A DNA stretch of 64,000 nucleotides. It comes from Rhodanobacteraceae bacterium. Its GTDB lineage: Bacteria > Pseudomonadota > Gammaproteobacteria > Xanthomonadales > SZUA-5. Location: positions 248,001 through 312,000 of the forward strand of contig JADJPR010000003.1 of assembly GCA_016713135.1 (NCBI GenBank), in the 5' to 3' direction. Below the pieces are notes generated by a model. It did no database searches. It saw only the letters and a list, made by a program, of their open reading frames with translations, and was not told the origin of the DNA. The translations under genes were made by a program, and so were the position numbers. Below, piece by piece: positions 8,052 through 17,937 of this stretch; position 1 is the first letter of the stretch; every line of letters begins with the position of its first letter.

Positions 8052-9431
8052 CTACTTCCACAGCACCTTGCCGACTTCCGGCCGCTCCGCCTCGATGCGG
8101 ATGAACCACAGCATCGCCGCGGCGATCAGTTTCACGCCCACCGGCAGCGCGATGTAGACAATGACCAGCGCGGAGGTGTCGTAATGGCCGTTCCCGGGGT
8201 TGAAGCCGAGCAGGTCGAGGATCGGCAGCGAGGCCGCAGCGCCGATTGCAGTGGCGAGCTTGGTGCATAGCGCCCAAAGGCCGAAATAGGCGCCGGTGGC
8301 GCCGCGCGATTCCTTGCCTTCCTTGGCGTTGATCACATCGGCGAGGATCGCCGGAGGCAGGCCGTAATCCGCGCCGAGGCCCATGCCGGTGACGACGGAA
8401 ATGGCGATGAACAGGCCGATCTCGCCGTGGCCGATGAAGGCTGCCACTGCCATCGCAACGGCGGTCAGGACGATGCCGATGAACCACGCGGCGGCCTTGG
8501 ACAGATGCTTCGACAGGTACATCCACAAGGGCACGCTGGCGGCGCCGGAAACAAAGTAGGCCAGCAGGATCAGGCCCGCTTGCAGCTTGCCGCCGCCGAG
8601 CACGTGTTCGACATAAAACAGCATCACGCTGACCGCGATGCCCAGCGCCGAGCCGTTGACCACGAACACCGCAAGCAAGCGGCGATAGAGCGGATTTTTC
8701 AGCGGCGCGAGGAACACGCCGAGGATGGTGTGGCCGGGCTGGCGGACTACCGGGCCATGCACCGATGGCGGCGAGTACAGCAGGGTGGGCAGCGCGGCGC
8801 CGATGGCAATCGGCAGGTAGATGATGCCCAGCCACTGGTAGCCGGCCGCCTCGCCAAAGCGCGAGGTGAGGATGGTCGGCAGCACCACCGCCAGCATCAT
8901 GCCGGTCAGGCCGAAGACCTCGCGCCCGACGCTGACGCGGGTGCGCTCGTTGTAGTCGTCGCTGAGTTCGGCGCCGAGTGCGTGATAGCTGATCGACACG
9001 CCTGCGTAGCCCAGGTGGACCAGCACCAGCGAGACGAACAGCCAGATGCTGAGCAGGTCCGGGTTGGGGCTGACGCCGTCGGCGCCTGGATGGAACATCG
9101 CCGGCGGATCGAACAGCATGAAAAAGCCGATGATCAGCAGCGGCACCATGCTGCCGACCAGCAGCAAGCGCCCGTTCTTGCGGTGGGTCAGGCGGTCGCT
9201 GATGTAGCCGAGGATCGGGTCCTGGATGGCATCGATGATGCGCGAGACGATCAGGATCGGCCCGATCAGCGCCAGGGAGAGTTTCAGGACTTCGCCGTAG
9301 TAGTGCGCGACGTTGAGCACCACTGGCAGCGCGGCCATCGCCAACGGCAGTTGCAACGCCGAGTAGGCGACGAGCCGGCCGAATCCGATGTGGACCCGGG
9401 TGTTCCCATTGACCGGCGATGGTGAGCTCAA
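8052..9431 (-). CDS. GPH/MFS_2-family sugar-type cation symporter
   Basis: A 459-residue integral membrane protein with about 12 hydrophobic segments. The N-terminal block RIIDAIQDPILGYISDR matches the conserved D-x3-DP-xx-G motif of the glycoside-pentoside-hexuronide (MelB-like) branch of the MFS. The substrate cannot be read from the sequence. The start is a TTG at 9429-9431; no ATG or GTG lies between it and the upstream in-frame stop. It appears to be a single gene between the zap block and purH. Confidence 0.85.
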   Translation of the reverse strand: MSSPSPVNGNTRVHIGFGRLVAYSALQLPLAMAALPVVLNVAHYYGEVLKLSLALIGPILIVSRIIDAIQDPILGYISDRLTHRKNGRLLLVGSMVPLLIIGFFMLFDPPAMFHPGADGVSPNPDLLSIWLFVSLVLVHLGYAGVSISYHALGAELSDDYNERTRVSVGREVFGLTGMMLAVVLPTILTSRFGEAAGYQWLGIIYLPIAIGAALPTLLYSPPSVHGPVVRQPGHTILGVFLAPLKNPLYRRLLAVFVVNGSALGIAVSVMLFYVEHVLGGGKLQAGLILLAYFVSGAASVPLWMYLSKHLSKAAAWFIGIVLTAVAMAVAAFIGHGEIGLFIAISVVTGMGLGADYGLPPAILADVINAKEGKESRGATGAYFGLWALCTKLATAIGAAASLPILDLLGFNPGNGHYDTSALVIVYIALPVGVKLIAAAMLWFIRIEAERPEVGKVLWK

Positions 9432-9574
9432 GCGTGCTCCGGGGCGGGTGCGTGCATCACGGGATCATCGCCCGCGGCGCGCACGGACTCGATGCGACCA
9501 TCGCCGCAGGGACAGGTCGTGGCGCCGGAGCATACGCGCGCCCGGCGTCATCGAGACGTGTCCGCGCGCGTTGT

Positions 9575-11149
<1,575 letters not shown>

Positions 11150-11318
11150 GCCGGGATCGCCAGGGTTCGGAGCAGGGGCCGCGATGCTGCAGCCGCGGGC
11201 CTTGGCATGCAAGCAAGGATGGCGGGCCGGCCGGGTTGCGGCGGATCAGCCGAGCCCGCTCGCCTTTACCGGCGGGGCGGACTGTGGGGCGGAGCTTGCT
11301 CCGCTCGTGGCGCGGACG

Positions 11319-11597
11319 TCAGTGCGGAATGCCGTGTTCGACCAGCTTCTTGCGCAAAGTCGCGCGATTCATGCCGAGCAGTTCGGACGTGCGCGTGAGG
11401 TTGCCGCCGCAATGACGCAGCGCCTCTTCCAGCACCGGGCGCTCCACCTGGCTCAGCATCAAGTCGTAGAGATCGCGACACTCGCTGCCATTGAGGTCAT
11501 GCAGGTAGCGCCGCACCACGCGCGCAGCCGCATCGCGCAGGGTCGACTCGCTGCGTGTCGGCTCCGGGATACGGTCATGCAGGTTGGCGGCGTTCAT
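11319..11597 (-). CDS. fis: DNA-binding protein Fis
   Basis: A 92-residue nucleoid-associated regulator. The C-terminal helix-turn-helix VLEEALRHCGGNLTRTSELLGMNRATLRKKL is the Fis signature. The ATG at 11595-11597 is preferred over one six bases upstream, because GGAAGGA then sits at a normal 6-base spacing. It is followed by purH 169 bases downstream. Confidence 0.93.
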   Translation of the reverse strand: MNAANLHDRIPEPTRSESTLRDAAARVVRRYLHDLNGSECRDLYDLMLSQVERPVLEEALRHCGGNLTRTSELLGMNRATLRKKLVEHGIPH

Positions 11598-11777
11598 CGA
11601 CATTCCTTCCCGTGAGGGACAAGGCGCCCGCGCCGCGCATGCGCAGCGATCGGGTGGGGTGGCGGGAAAAACGGGGCAATCAGGATAACGCCAACGAAGC
11701 CGGCCTCGTCAATCGTTTTGCTGAACCTTCCGACGAAGCGCGATGGGTTTGGCAGATTGCGCCCACCGCGGGGGGTG

Positions 11778-12500
11778 TCAGCGCGTCTGGAAGACCACGA
11801 TGGTCTTGCCCGACACCGCGATCTTGCCTTCCTCTTCCAGTTGCTTGAGCACGCGGCCCACCATCTCGCGCGAGCAGCCGACAATCCGGCTGATTTCCTG
11901 GCGCGAAATGCGGATCTGGGTGCCTTGCGGGTGGCTCATCGCATCCGGTTCCTCGCACAAATCGACCAGCGTGCGCGCCACCCGGCTGGTGACGTCCATG
12001 AACGCGAGACGCGAGACCTTGCGACTGGTCTGCAGCACGCGTTTGGTCAGTTGCGAGGCGATCGAGAACAGGATGCGCGGGCACTCGTCCTTCAGCGGCC
12101 CATCGAACAACTGGAACAGCCGCTCGTAGCTGATCTCGGCCAGTTCGCAGGGCGTGCGCGAGCGCACCAGCACCTCGCGCTTCTCCGGCTCCATGAACAA
12201 GCCCATCTCGCCGATGTAGTCGCCCTCGTTGACGTAGGCGAGGATCAGTTCGCGGCCCTCGTCGTCCTCGCTCATCACCGCGAGCGAGCCCTCGATGATG
12301 TAGTACAGGGTGTTGGCCATGTCGCCCGGGCGGATGATCGGCGCCTTGGACGGATAGCGACGGCGGTGGCACATCGACAGGAAGTGCTCGATGTCGGCCG
12401 GCGATGGCGCCAGCGGGCGCGCCGCGGCGAGCTTGCGCAGGCTGGCCTGCAGCGAATAACGCAGCAACGATTTTTCCGGCTTGGCGATCGGGCTGGCCAT
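11778..12500 (-). CDS. clp: Crp/Clp-family global transcriptional regulator
   Basis: A 240-residue regulator: an N-terminal cyclic-nucleotide-binding domain (RPGDMANTLYYIIEGSLAV, YIGEMGLF) and a C-terminal winged helix with RISRQEISRIVGCSREMVGRV. Length and the start MASPIAKPEKSL match Xanthomonadales Clp, the Crp homologue reported in Xanthomonas to respond to cyclic di-GMP and control virulence and extracellular enzyme genes. Whether this protein prefers cAMP or c-di-GMP cannot be settled by eye. It is divergent from speD, which is the usual Xanthomonadales order. Confidence 0.93.
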   Translation of the reverse strand: MASPIAKPEKSLLRYSLQASLRKLAAARPLAPSPADIEHFLSMCHRRRYPSKAPIIRPGDMANTLYYIIEGSLAVMSEDDEGRELILAYVNEGDYIGEMGLFMEPEKREVLVRSRTPCELAEISYERLFQLFDGPLKDECPRILFSIASQLTKRVLQTSRKVSRLAFMDVTSRVARTLVDLCEEPDAMSHPQGTQIRISRQEISRIVGCSREMVGRVLKQLEEEGKIAVSGKTIVVFQTR

Positions 12501-12626
12501 CGCGTTTCCCCTGCGCGGTTGGTGCGGCAAGGTTATAGCACTGTGCGCGGCGGCGCTGCGGTCGCGCACGTTGACTGCGTCGTTCAGCTACCCGACCCCG
12601 GCGCGCACTGTCATCTTCACGTGGTG

Positions 12627-12653
12627 TTGCGCTCGGGATTCTTGCCCCATAAT
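12627..12653 (+). promoter_or_regulatory. Candidate sigma-70 promoter for speD
   Basis: TTGCGC (12627-12632) and CATAAT (12648-12653) are separated by 15 bases, about 60 bases before the speD start. The -10 is good but the spacing is short, so this is a tentative call in the clp-speD divergent region. Confidence 0.35.
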
Positions 12654-12715
12654 CCGCGCCCCGCGTAACCGGACCCCGGCCACACGCGTCTTTCGACCCC
12701 CGTTGGGAGACACCC

Positions 12716-13540
12716 ATGGTCAAGCCGATTCCGCGCCTCAAGCTGCAGGGTTTCAACAACCTGACGAAGGCCCTGTCCTTCAACATCTACGACGTCTGCT
12801 ACGCGGTCACCGAGGAGCAGCGCAACCGCTACATCGAGTACATCGATGAGGCCTACAACGCCGAGCGCCTGACCGAGATCCTGACCGAGGTTGCCGACAT
12901 CATCGGCGCCAACGTGCTCAACGTCGCGCGCCAGGACTACGATCCGCAGGGCGCCAGCGTCACCATCCTGATCTCCGAGCAGCCGGTCATCGACCGCGCC
13001 GATGTCGGCCGCGAGATGCTGAAGGATGCGATGCGCGAATCGGACGAGCCCGCCGAGGCGAGCGTCGTGGCGCACCTGGACAAGAGCCACATCACCGTCC
13101 ACACCTATCCGGAAAGCCACCCGTTCAACGGCATCAGCACCTTCCGTGCGGATATCGACGTGGCCACCTGTGGCGTGATTTCGCCGCTGAAGGCGCTGAA
13201 CTACCTGATCGACAGCTTCGAGTCGGACATCGTGATCATGGATTACCGCGTGCGCGGCGCCACCCGCGACGTGCGTGGCACCAAGCACTACATCGACCAC
13301 AAGATCAACTCGATCCAGGACTTCCTGTCCAAGCCGATCAAGAACCGCTACGAGATGTTCGACGTCAACGTCTACCAGGAGAACATCTTCCACACGAAGA
13401 TGCATATCAAGGAGTTCGACCTCGACACCTACCTGTTCGAGGCGACCAAGAACGAGCTCTCGTTCAAGGACCGCGCGCGGATCGAGGCGCAGGTGCGCCG
13501 CGAGATCGGCGAGCTGTTCCACGGGCGCAACCTGGACTGA
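12716..13540 (+). CDS. speD: S-adenosylmethionine decarboxylase proenzyme
   Basis: Makes decarboxylated SAM, the aminopropyl donor for spermidine synthesis. It is the long gammaproteobacterial type (274 aa), processed to a pyruvoyl enzyme at the serine in HLDKSHITVHTYPE. LSFNIYDVCYA and CGVISPLKALNYLIDSF are family blocks. The ATG at 12716 is preceded by GGGAGA. It is divergent from clp and convergent with coq7. Confidence 0.95.
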   Translation: MVKPIPRLKLQGFNNLTKALSFNIYDVCYAVTEEQRNRYIEYIDEAYNAERLTEILTEVADIIGANVLNVARQDYDPQGASVTILISEQPVIDRADVGREMLKDAMRESDEPAEASVVAHLDKSHITVHTYPESHPFNGISTFRADIDVATCGVISPLKALNYLIDSFESDIVIMDYRVRGATRDVRGTKHYIDHKINSIQDFLSKPIKNRYEMFDVNVYQENIFHTKMHIKEFDLDTYLFEATKNELSFKDRARIEAQVRREIGELFHGRNLD

Positions 13541-13552
13541 GCGGTTGCATCG

Positions 13553-13583
13553 CTGACCGCGCCCGCCGGACGGGCGCGGTCAG
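13553..13583. terminator. Bidirectional hairpin between speD and coq7
   Basis: A perfect 13-bp inverted repeat (CTGACCGCGCCCG / CGGGCGCGGTCAG) with a 5-base loop sits between the convergent ends of speD and coq7 and covers the coq7 stop codon. There is no strong U-tract, so termination efficiency is uncertain. Confidence 0.6.
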
Positions 13584-14230
13584 AACCGGTAAGCGACCGC
13601 GCGCAGCGCGTCGGCAGCTACCTGCATCACCTGCGGTAGCGGCCACGGCAGTTCCATCGCGCCGCGGGCCTGGGCGTTCGCGCCGTGCTCCACCTCGTCG
13701 GACTTCATCTGCTCCAGCACGGCGCGCGTGCGCTCGTCGCCTTCGGGCAAACGAGTCAGGTGATCGCCGAGATGGCTCTCGACCTGACGCTCGGTTTCCA
13801 CCACGAATCCGAGGCTGAGGCGGTCGCCGATCAATCCGGCGCCGGCACCGATGGCGAAGGCGCCGGCGTACCAGAACGGATTCAATACGCTCGGGCGGCT
13901 GCCGAGTTCGGCCAGGCGCGATTCGCACCAGGCCAGGTGATCGCCTTCCTCGCGCGCGGCCTGCATCAGGTGCGCAGCCACCGCCGGATCGCGCGCCACC
14001 GCGGCCTGGCCGTAGTACAGCGCCTGCGCACAGACCTCGCCGGCGTGGTTGATGCGCATCAGCCCCGCGACATGTCGGCGCTGGGCGTCGTCCAGTTCGA
14101 TCCGCGGATGGGGCGCGCCCGGGCTCGGCCGGTCCGGTGCCTCGGCTGGGGCGAACACCGTGCGCAGCGCGCGGTCGGCTTCGGCCAGCAGGCGGTCTAG
14201 GTTGGAGGATTCGCGCAGCGGTCGGCTCAT
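13580..14230 (-). CDS. coq7: 2-nonaprenyl-3-methyl-6-methoxy-1,4-benzoquinol hydroxylase (Coq7)
   Basis: A di-iron monooxygenase of ubiquinone synthesis, 216 aa, with a membrane-associated four-helix bundle. The paired metal-binding motifs are INHAGEVCAQ, REEGDHLAWCESRL, VESHLGDH and SDEVEHG. The ATG at 14228-14230 overlaps the upstream Fe-S gene stop (ATGA), so the two are cotranscribed. This gene neighbourhood (clp, speD, coq7) is usual in Xanthomonadales. Confidence 0.94.
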   Translation of the reverse strand: MSRPLRESSNLDRLLAEADRALRTVFAPAEAPDRPSPGAPHPRIELDDAQRRHVAGLMRINHAGEVCAQALYYGQAAVARDPAVAAHLMQAAREEGDHLAWCESRLAELGSRPSVLNPFWYAGAFAIGAGAGLIGDRLSLGFVVETERQVESHLGDHLTRLPEGDERTRAVLEQMKSDEVEHGANAQARGAMELPWPLPQVMQVAADALRAVAYRF

Positions 14231-15417
14231 GGTGGGGAAGCGGGCAACCATCGTTGCGCCAAGCATGCCACCGGATGCTGGAATGAAAGGTTGACGCCGC
14301 TCAGCAGCAGACGCTCACCGAGGTGCAGGCTGCAGCCCACGTTGGTGGTCGCCAGCGCATCCAGCTCGAGCGCCGCGATCTTCTCCACGATGGGCTGCGC
14401 CAGCGCATCCGCCTGCTCCGGGTGGTCGAGCAGGTGCGGCCCGGCCGCGCCGCAGCAGCCATGGCCGGCATCGATGGCCACCACCTCGACGCCCGGCAGC
14501 GCCGCCAGCAACTCGCGCGCGGCGGCCGCGTCACGCAGCGCATGCCGATGCGTGCACGGTGCGTACAGGCCGATGCGGGCGGGCAGCGCGCGCAGCCGTG
14601 GCGCCCACGCGGCGCGCCGCGCGAGCAGCCAGCGGCAGGCTTCGACGACCTGGACCTCGCCGGCATCCCGGCGCAGTGATTCGATGCAGCCGCTGTCGAG
14701 CGCGACCACCTCGCGGATCCGGTTGTGCGCCCACACTTCGCGGTTGCGGGCGGCCATCCCAGCAGCGCCGACGGGATCGCCCAGATGGCGCGCAATTGCG
14801 CCGCAGCAACCAGGATCAGCCAGCACCGCCAGGGACTCGCCAATGGCGCGCGCCACCTCGACCAGCGCCCGCTGCGCGTCGCTTTCGAAGCTGCGCGCCA
14901 GGCAGCCGGTGAACAGCGCGGTGGTCGCGCCCTGGCCGGCGTCGGGTGCCAAGGGCTTGCCGGCGCGCAGCAACCAGCGCGCGCGGCGGCCCAGCCGATG
15001 CGTCAGTGCAGGCGTCGCGCGCGCCAATCGTCCCAGTAGCGAGAGTGACGCCGCTGCAGCAGTCGGGTAACCCGCCGCGCGCTCGGCCAGCGTAGGGCCG
15101 CGGCCATCGCGCAACAGCGCGCGGGCGCCTTCGATGATCTCGCCGTAGTGCACCTGCGCCGGGCACACCGACTCACACGCGCGGCATTGCAGGCAGGTCG
15201 CGAACGCCTCGGTCACCGCAATGTCTACCGGTGCATCGGCCGACAGGGTCTTCGCCAGCGCTATGCGGCCACGCGGCGAGCGGGTCTCCAACCCGCTCAG
15301 CCGGAATGTGGGACAGTGCGGCAGGCACAGCCCGCACATCACGCATTCGTCCGCACGCGCCCGCAGCGCCTCGCTGGCTCCGTTCAGATCGCCACCGTCA
15401 TGCTTCGCGCCTGCCAT
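14227..15417 (-). CDS. (Fe-S)-binding protein of the GlcF/LutA type
   Basis: A 396-residue protein with two N-terminal [4Fe-4S] motifs (CVMCGLCLPHCPTF, CLQCRACESVCPAQVHYGE) and two cysteine-rich CCG-type domains (DPGCCGAIARHLGD and GHGCCGAAG). This is the architecture of the glycolate oxidase iron-sulfur subunit. No glcD or glcE flavoprotein gene is adjacent, so the substrate is not fixed. It is coupled to coq7 by a 4-base overlap. The ATG at 15415-15417 is chosen by similarity. Confidence 0.85.
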   Translation of the reverse strand: MAGAKHDGGDLNGASEALRARADECVMCGLCLPHCPTFRLSGLETRSPRGRIALAKTLSADAPVDIAVTEAFATCLQCRACESVCPAQVHYGEIIEGARALLRDGRGPTLAERAAGYPTAAAASLSLLGRLARATPALTHRLGRRARWLLRAGKPLAPDAGQGATTALFTGCLARSFESDAQRALVEVARAIGESLAVLADPGCCGAIARHLGDPVGAAGMAARNREVWAHNRIREVVALDSGCIESLRRDAGEVQVVEACRWLLARRAAWAPRLRALPARIGLYAPCTHRHALRDAAAARELLAALPGVEVVAIDAGHGCCGAAGPHLLDHPEQADALAQPIVEKIAALELDALATTNVGCSLHLGERLLLSGVNLSFQHPVACLAQRWLPASPP

Positions 15418-15591
15418 CGGTTGATGCTGGCAGAGTTCCACCTGCGCTGCAGTGGATTGGTGCCCGGCGCTGCCCGGCTTGCCGGCAACTGAACGCAAAC
15501 TTCACTCACAACGCTCGCGGGGGCTTGCACGCTCCCGATCCGCCATCTAAACTTGTTGGTCTTTGTAAGGCAAGGTCCAGGGAAGGTCTCC

Positions 15592-16020
15592 ATGAAGACG
15601 GTAAGCGCGAAGCCGGAAACCGTGAAGCGCGATTGGTTTCTGGTGGATGCCGCGGGCAAGACGCTCGGCCGCCTGTGCACGGAACTCGCACGGCGCCTGC
15701 GCGGCAAGCACAAGGCCATCTACACCCCGCACGTCGACACCGGCGATTACCTCGTGGTGATCAACGCCGAGAGGATCGCGGTCACGGGCAACAAGCTCAA
15801 TGACAAGATGTACCACCGGGTGACCGGCTACATCGGCAACATCAAGACCACCCCGCTGAAGAACATGTTGGCCACGCACCCGGAGCGCGCGATCGAGATC
15901 GCCGTCAAGGGCATGCTGCCGAAGGGCCCGCTGGGCCGCGACATGTATCGCAAGCTCAAGGTTTACAGCGGATCCGAGCATCCGCACGCGGCGCAGCAGC
16001 CCGCGGTTCTCGACATCTGA
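15592..16020 (+). CDS. rplM: 50S ribosomal protein L13
   Basis: A 142-residue L13. KRDWFLVDAAGKTLGRL, HVDTGDYLVVINAERI and GMLPKGPLGRDMYRKLKVY are family signatures. The start ATG at 15592 is preceded by GGAAGG and begins MKTVSAKPETV; an upstream in-frame start is rejected. It is cotranscribed with rpsI 14 bases downstream. Confidence 0.97.
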   Translation: MKTVSAKPETVKRDWFLVDAAGKTLGRLCTELARRLRGKHKAIYTPHVDTGDYLVVINAERIAVTGNKLNDKMYHRVTGYIGNIKTTPLKNMLATHPERAIEIAVKGMLPKGPLGRDMYRKLKVYSGSEHPHAAQQPAVLDI

Positions 16021-16034
16021 TTTAAGGAAGCGTC

Positions 16035-16427
16035 ATGGCGATCACGCAGTACTACGGCACCGGCCGTCGCAAGTCCTCCGCCGCGCGCGTGTTCCTGCGC
16101 CCGGGCAAGGGCCAGATCACGGTCAACGACAAGACGCTCGACGCGTTCTTCGGTCGCGAGACCGCGCGCATGGTCGTGCGCCAGCCGCTCGAGCTGACCA
16201 AGCTCGGCGACCGCTTCGACGTGCTGGTCACGGTTGAAGGTGGCGGCATCACCGGCCAGTCCGGCGCCATCCGCCTCGGCCTGTCCCGCGCCCTGGTCGA
16301 GTACGACGAGAACTTGAAGAGCGACCTGCGCAAGGCCGGCTTCCTCACCCGCGACGCCCGCGAGGTCGAGCGCAAGAAGGTCGGTCTGCACAAGGCCCGC
16401 CGCGCCACGCAGTACAGCAAGCGCTGA
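16035..16427 (+). CDS. rpsI: 30S ribosomal protein S9
   Basis: A 130-residue S9 with YYGTGRRKSSAARVFL near the start, GGGITGQSGAIRLGLSRAL, and the characteristic C-terminus KKVGLHKARRATQYSKR, whose terminal KR reaches the P-site. AAGGAA precedes the ATG. It is the second gene of the rplM-rpsI operon, followed by tRNA-Gln. Confidence 0.97.
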   Translation: MAITQYYGTGRRKSSAARVFLRPGKGQITVNDKTLDAFFGRETARMVVRQPLELTKLGDRFDVLVTVEGGGITGQSGAIRLGLSRALVEYDENLKSDLRKAGFLTRDAREVERKKVGLHKARRATQYSKR

Positions 16428-16457
16428 TCGTCCTTTCGATCCGTGCTGCAGAAGTAT

Positions 16458-16531
16458 TGGGGGATCGTTCAACGGTAGGACAACGGACTCTGACTCCGTT
16501 TATCTAGGTTCGAATCCTAGTCCCCCAGCCA
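16458..16531 (+). tRNA. tRNA-Gln(CTG)
   Basis: A 74-nt tRNA with the CCA end encoded. The acceptor stem TGGGGGA pairs with TCCCCCA, the anticodon loop CTCTGAC carries CTG, and the T arm is AGGTTCGAATCCT. It resembles E. coli tRNA-Gln throughout. It lies 30 bases after rpsI. Confidence 0.95.
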
Positions 16532-16575
16532 ACATCGGGTTTCGGTGTTTCCCACGGAGACCCAGGCAACAACAA

Positions 16576-16600
16576 ACCCCGCGTAACTGCGGGGTTTTTT
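16576..16600 (+). terminator. Rho-independent terminator after tRNA-Gln
   Basis: ACCCCGC / GCGGGGT arms around TAACT, followed by a run of T, 45 bases after the tRNA. It ends the rplM-rpsI-tRNA-Gln transcript. Confidence 0.9.
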
Positions 16601-16710
16601 GTGCCCGGAGGGTTCCCATGGGGCCCATTGCGTCCCGCCAGCGGTGCGGGGTACTTTGTGGGGTAAGGGCCGGCCGTACCCCGTTCTTGACCCGCAGTTT
16701 TGGGGCGTGT

Positions 16711-17880
16711 TCAGGACCCAGGCAGCGCCGTCCCTTCGTTCAGCACCTCCAGGTAGCGCGTGTAGCCGAACACGCGATCACGGCGGCGGCCGCTGCGCTC
16801 GTTGATGATGCCGATGGCGGCCAAGTGCGCAATCGATTTGTTCACAGTCGCCGGAGTGAGCCCCGTTGCTGCTACCAGCGAAGTGGATGTCACCATAGGC
16901 TGGCGTTGCAGGACGTCGAAAACCGCCAGTGCAGATGACGCGGCACGGCCCAGGCCTGCGATCCGCGCACGGTCGGCTGCGCACAGGTCGACCAGGCGCC
17001 TGGCGGTCGCCGCTGCCTGCATGGCGCTGACCTGCACGGCTTCGGCGAAAAAATCCAGCCATGCTTCCCAGTCGCCGTTCTCGCGCACGGCGTTGAGCAG
17101 CTCATAGTAGCGACGCCGGTGGGTCTTGAAGTACAGGCTCAGATACAGCATGGGCTCGCGCAGCAGGCCGTCGTTGCAAAGCTGCAAGGTGATCAGCAGG
17201 CGACCGATGCGGCCATTGCCATCGAGGAACGGGTGGATGGTCTCGAACTGCAGGTGCGCCAGTGCGGCCTTGACCAGCGGCGTCGTGGGTTCCGGTTCGT
17301 CGTGGAGGAAGCGTTCGAGCTGGCTCAGGCATTCGGGCACTTCATTTGCCAGTGGCGGCACGAACACAGCGTTGCCGGGTCGGGTGCCGCCGATCCAGAC
17401 CTGGCTGCGGCGGAACTCGCCCGGAGCGTGCTGCGTACCGCGTCCGTGGCTGAGCAATACCGCATGCACTTCGCGCAGCAGTCGCATCGACAGGGGGAAC
17501 CCCTCGCGCAGGCGTGCCAGGCCGTGGTCCAGTGCAGCCACGCACCGGCTCACCTCACGCACGTCGGCGAGCGGGACCCCAGGCGCCTCCCCGAGTTCGT
17601 GCAGCATCAGGTCGGCGAGCGACGACTGCGTGCCTTCGATCATCGACGACAGCACCGCTTCCTTGCGGACATAACCGTAAAGCAGCAGGCCTGCGTTCGG
17701 CAGAAGGTCGGTCACCGCATCAAGCCGCCCGAGCGCCAGCAGGGCATCGTCGAAACGCCTGCGCAGTGCCGGCGCCCAGTCAATCGGCGGTTGCGGCGGC
17801 AGTGGTGCCGGGATGAAGGCCGAATACGCCTCGCCGGTCGTGCTGACCGACAGGTATCGGCCCAGCTGTGGGCGGTTCAT
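16711..17880 (-). CDS. Fic family AMP-transferase with C-terminal winged helix
   Basis: A 389-residue Fic protein. The catalytic motif HPFLDGNGRIGR is at 216-227 (His216), and the flap/target-binding region is the preceding beta-hairpin. A class II-type N-terminal inhibitory helix motif SSMIEGTQ (78-85, Glu82) is intact, so the enzyme is predicted to be autoinhibited. The C-terminal region (about 320-375) is a winged helix (TSTSLVAATGLTPATVNKSIAHLAAIGI) typical of Fic-plus-HTH proteins. These usually transfer AMP to proteins; the target is unknown. It stands alone between a terminator and the oxygenase gene. Confidence 0.93.
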   Translation of the reverse strand: MNRPQLGRYLSVSTTGEAYSAFIPAPLPPQPPIDWAPALRRRFDDALLALGRLDAVTDLLPNAGLLLYGYVRKEAVLSSMIEGTQSSLADLMLHELGEAPGVPLADVREVSRCVAALDHGLARLREGFPLSMRLLREVHAVLLSHGRGTQHAPGEFRRSQVWIGGTRPGNAVFVPPLANEVPECLSQLERFLHDEPEPTTPLVKAALAHLQFETIHPFLDGNGRIGRLLITLQLCNDGLLREPMLYLSLYFKTHRRRYYELLNAVRENGDWEAWLDFFAEAVQVSAMQAAATARRLVDLCAADRARIAGLGRAASSALAVFDVLQRQPMVTSTSLVAATGLTPATVNKSIAHLAAIGIINERSGRRRDRVFGYTRYLEVLNEGTALPGS

Positions 17881-17937
17881 CGGACGCGAGCCTAAATTAG
17901 CGGCGAGCTCTATTTTAGGATGGCGCGAAAATATAAA

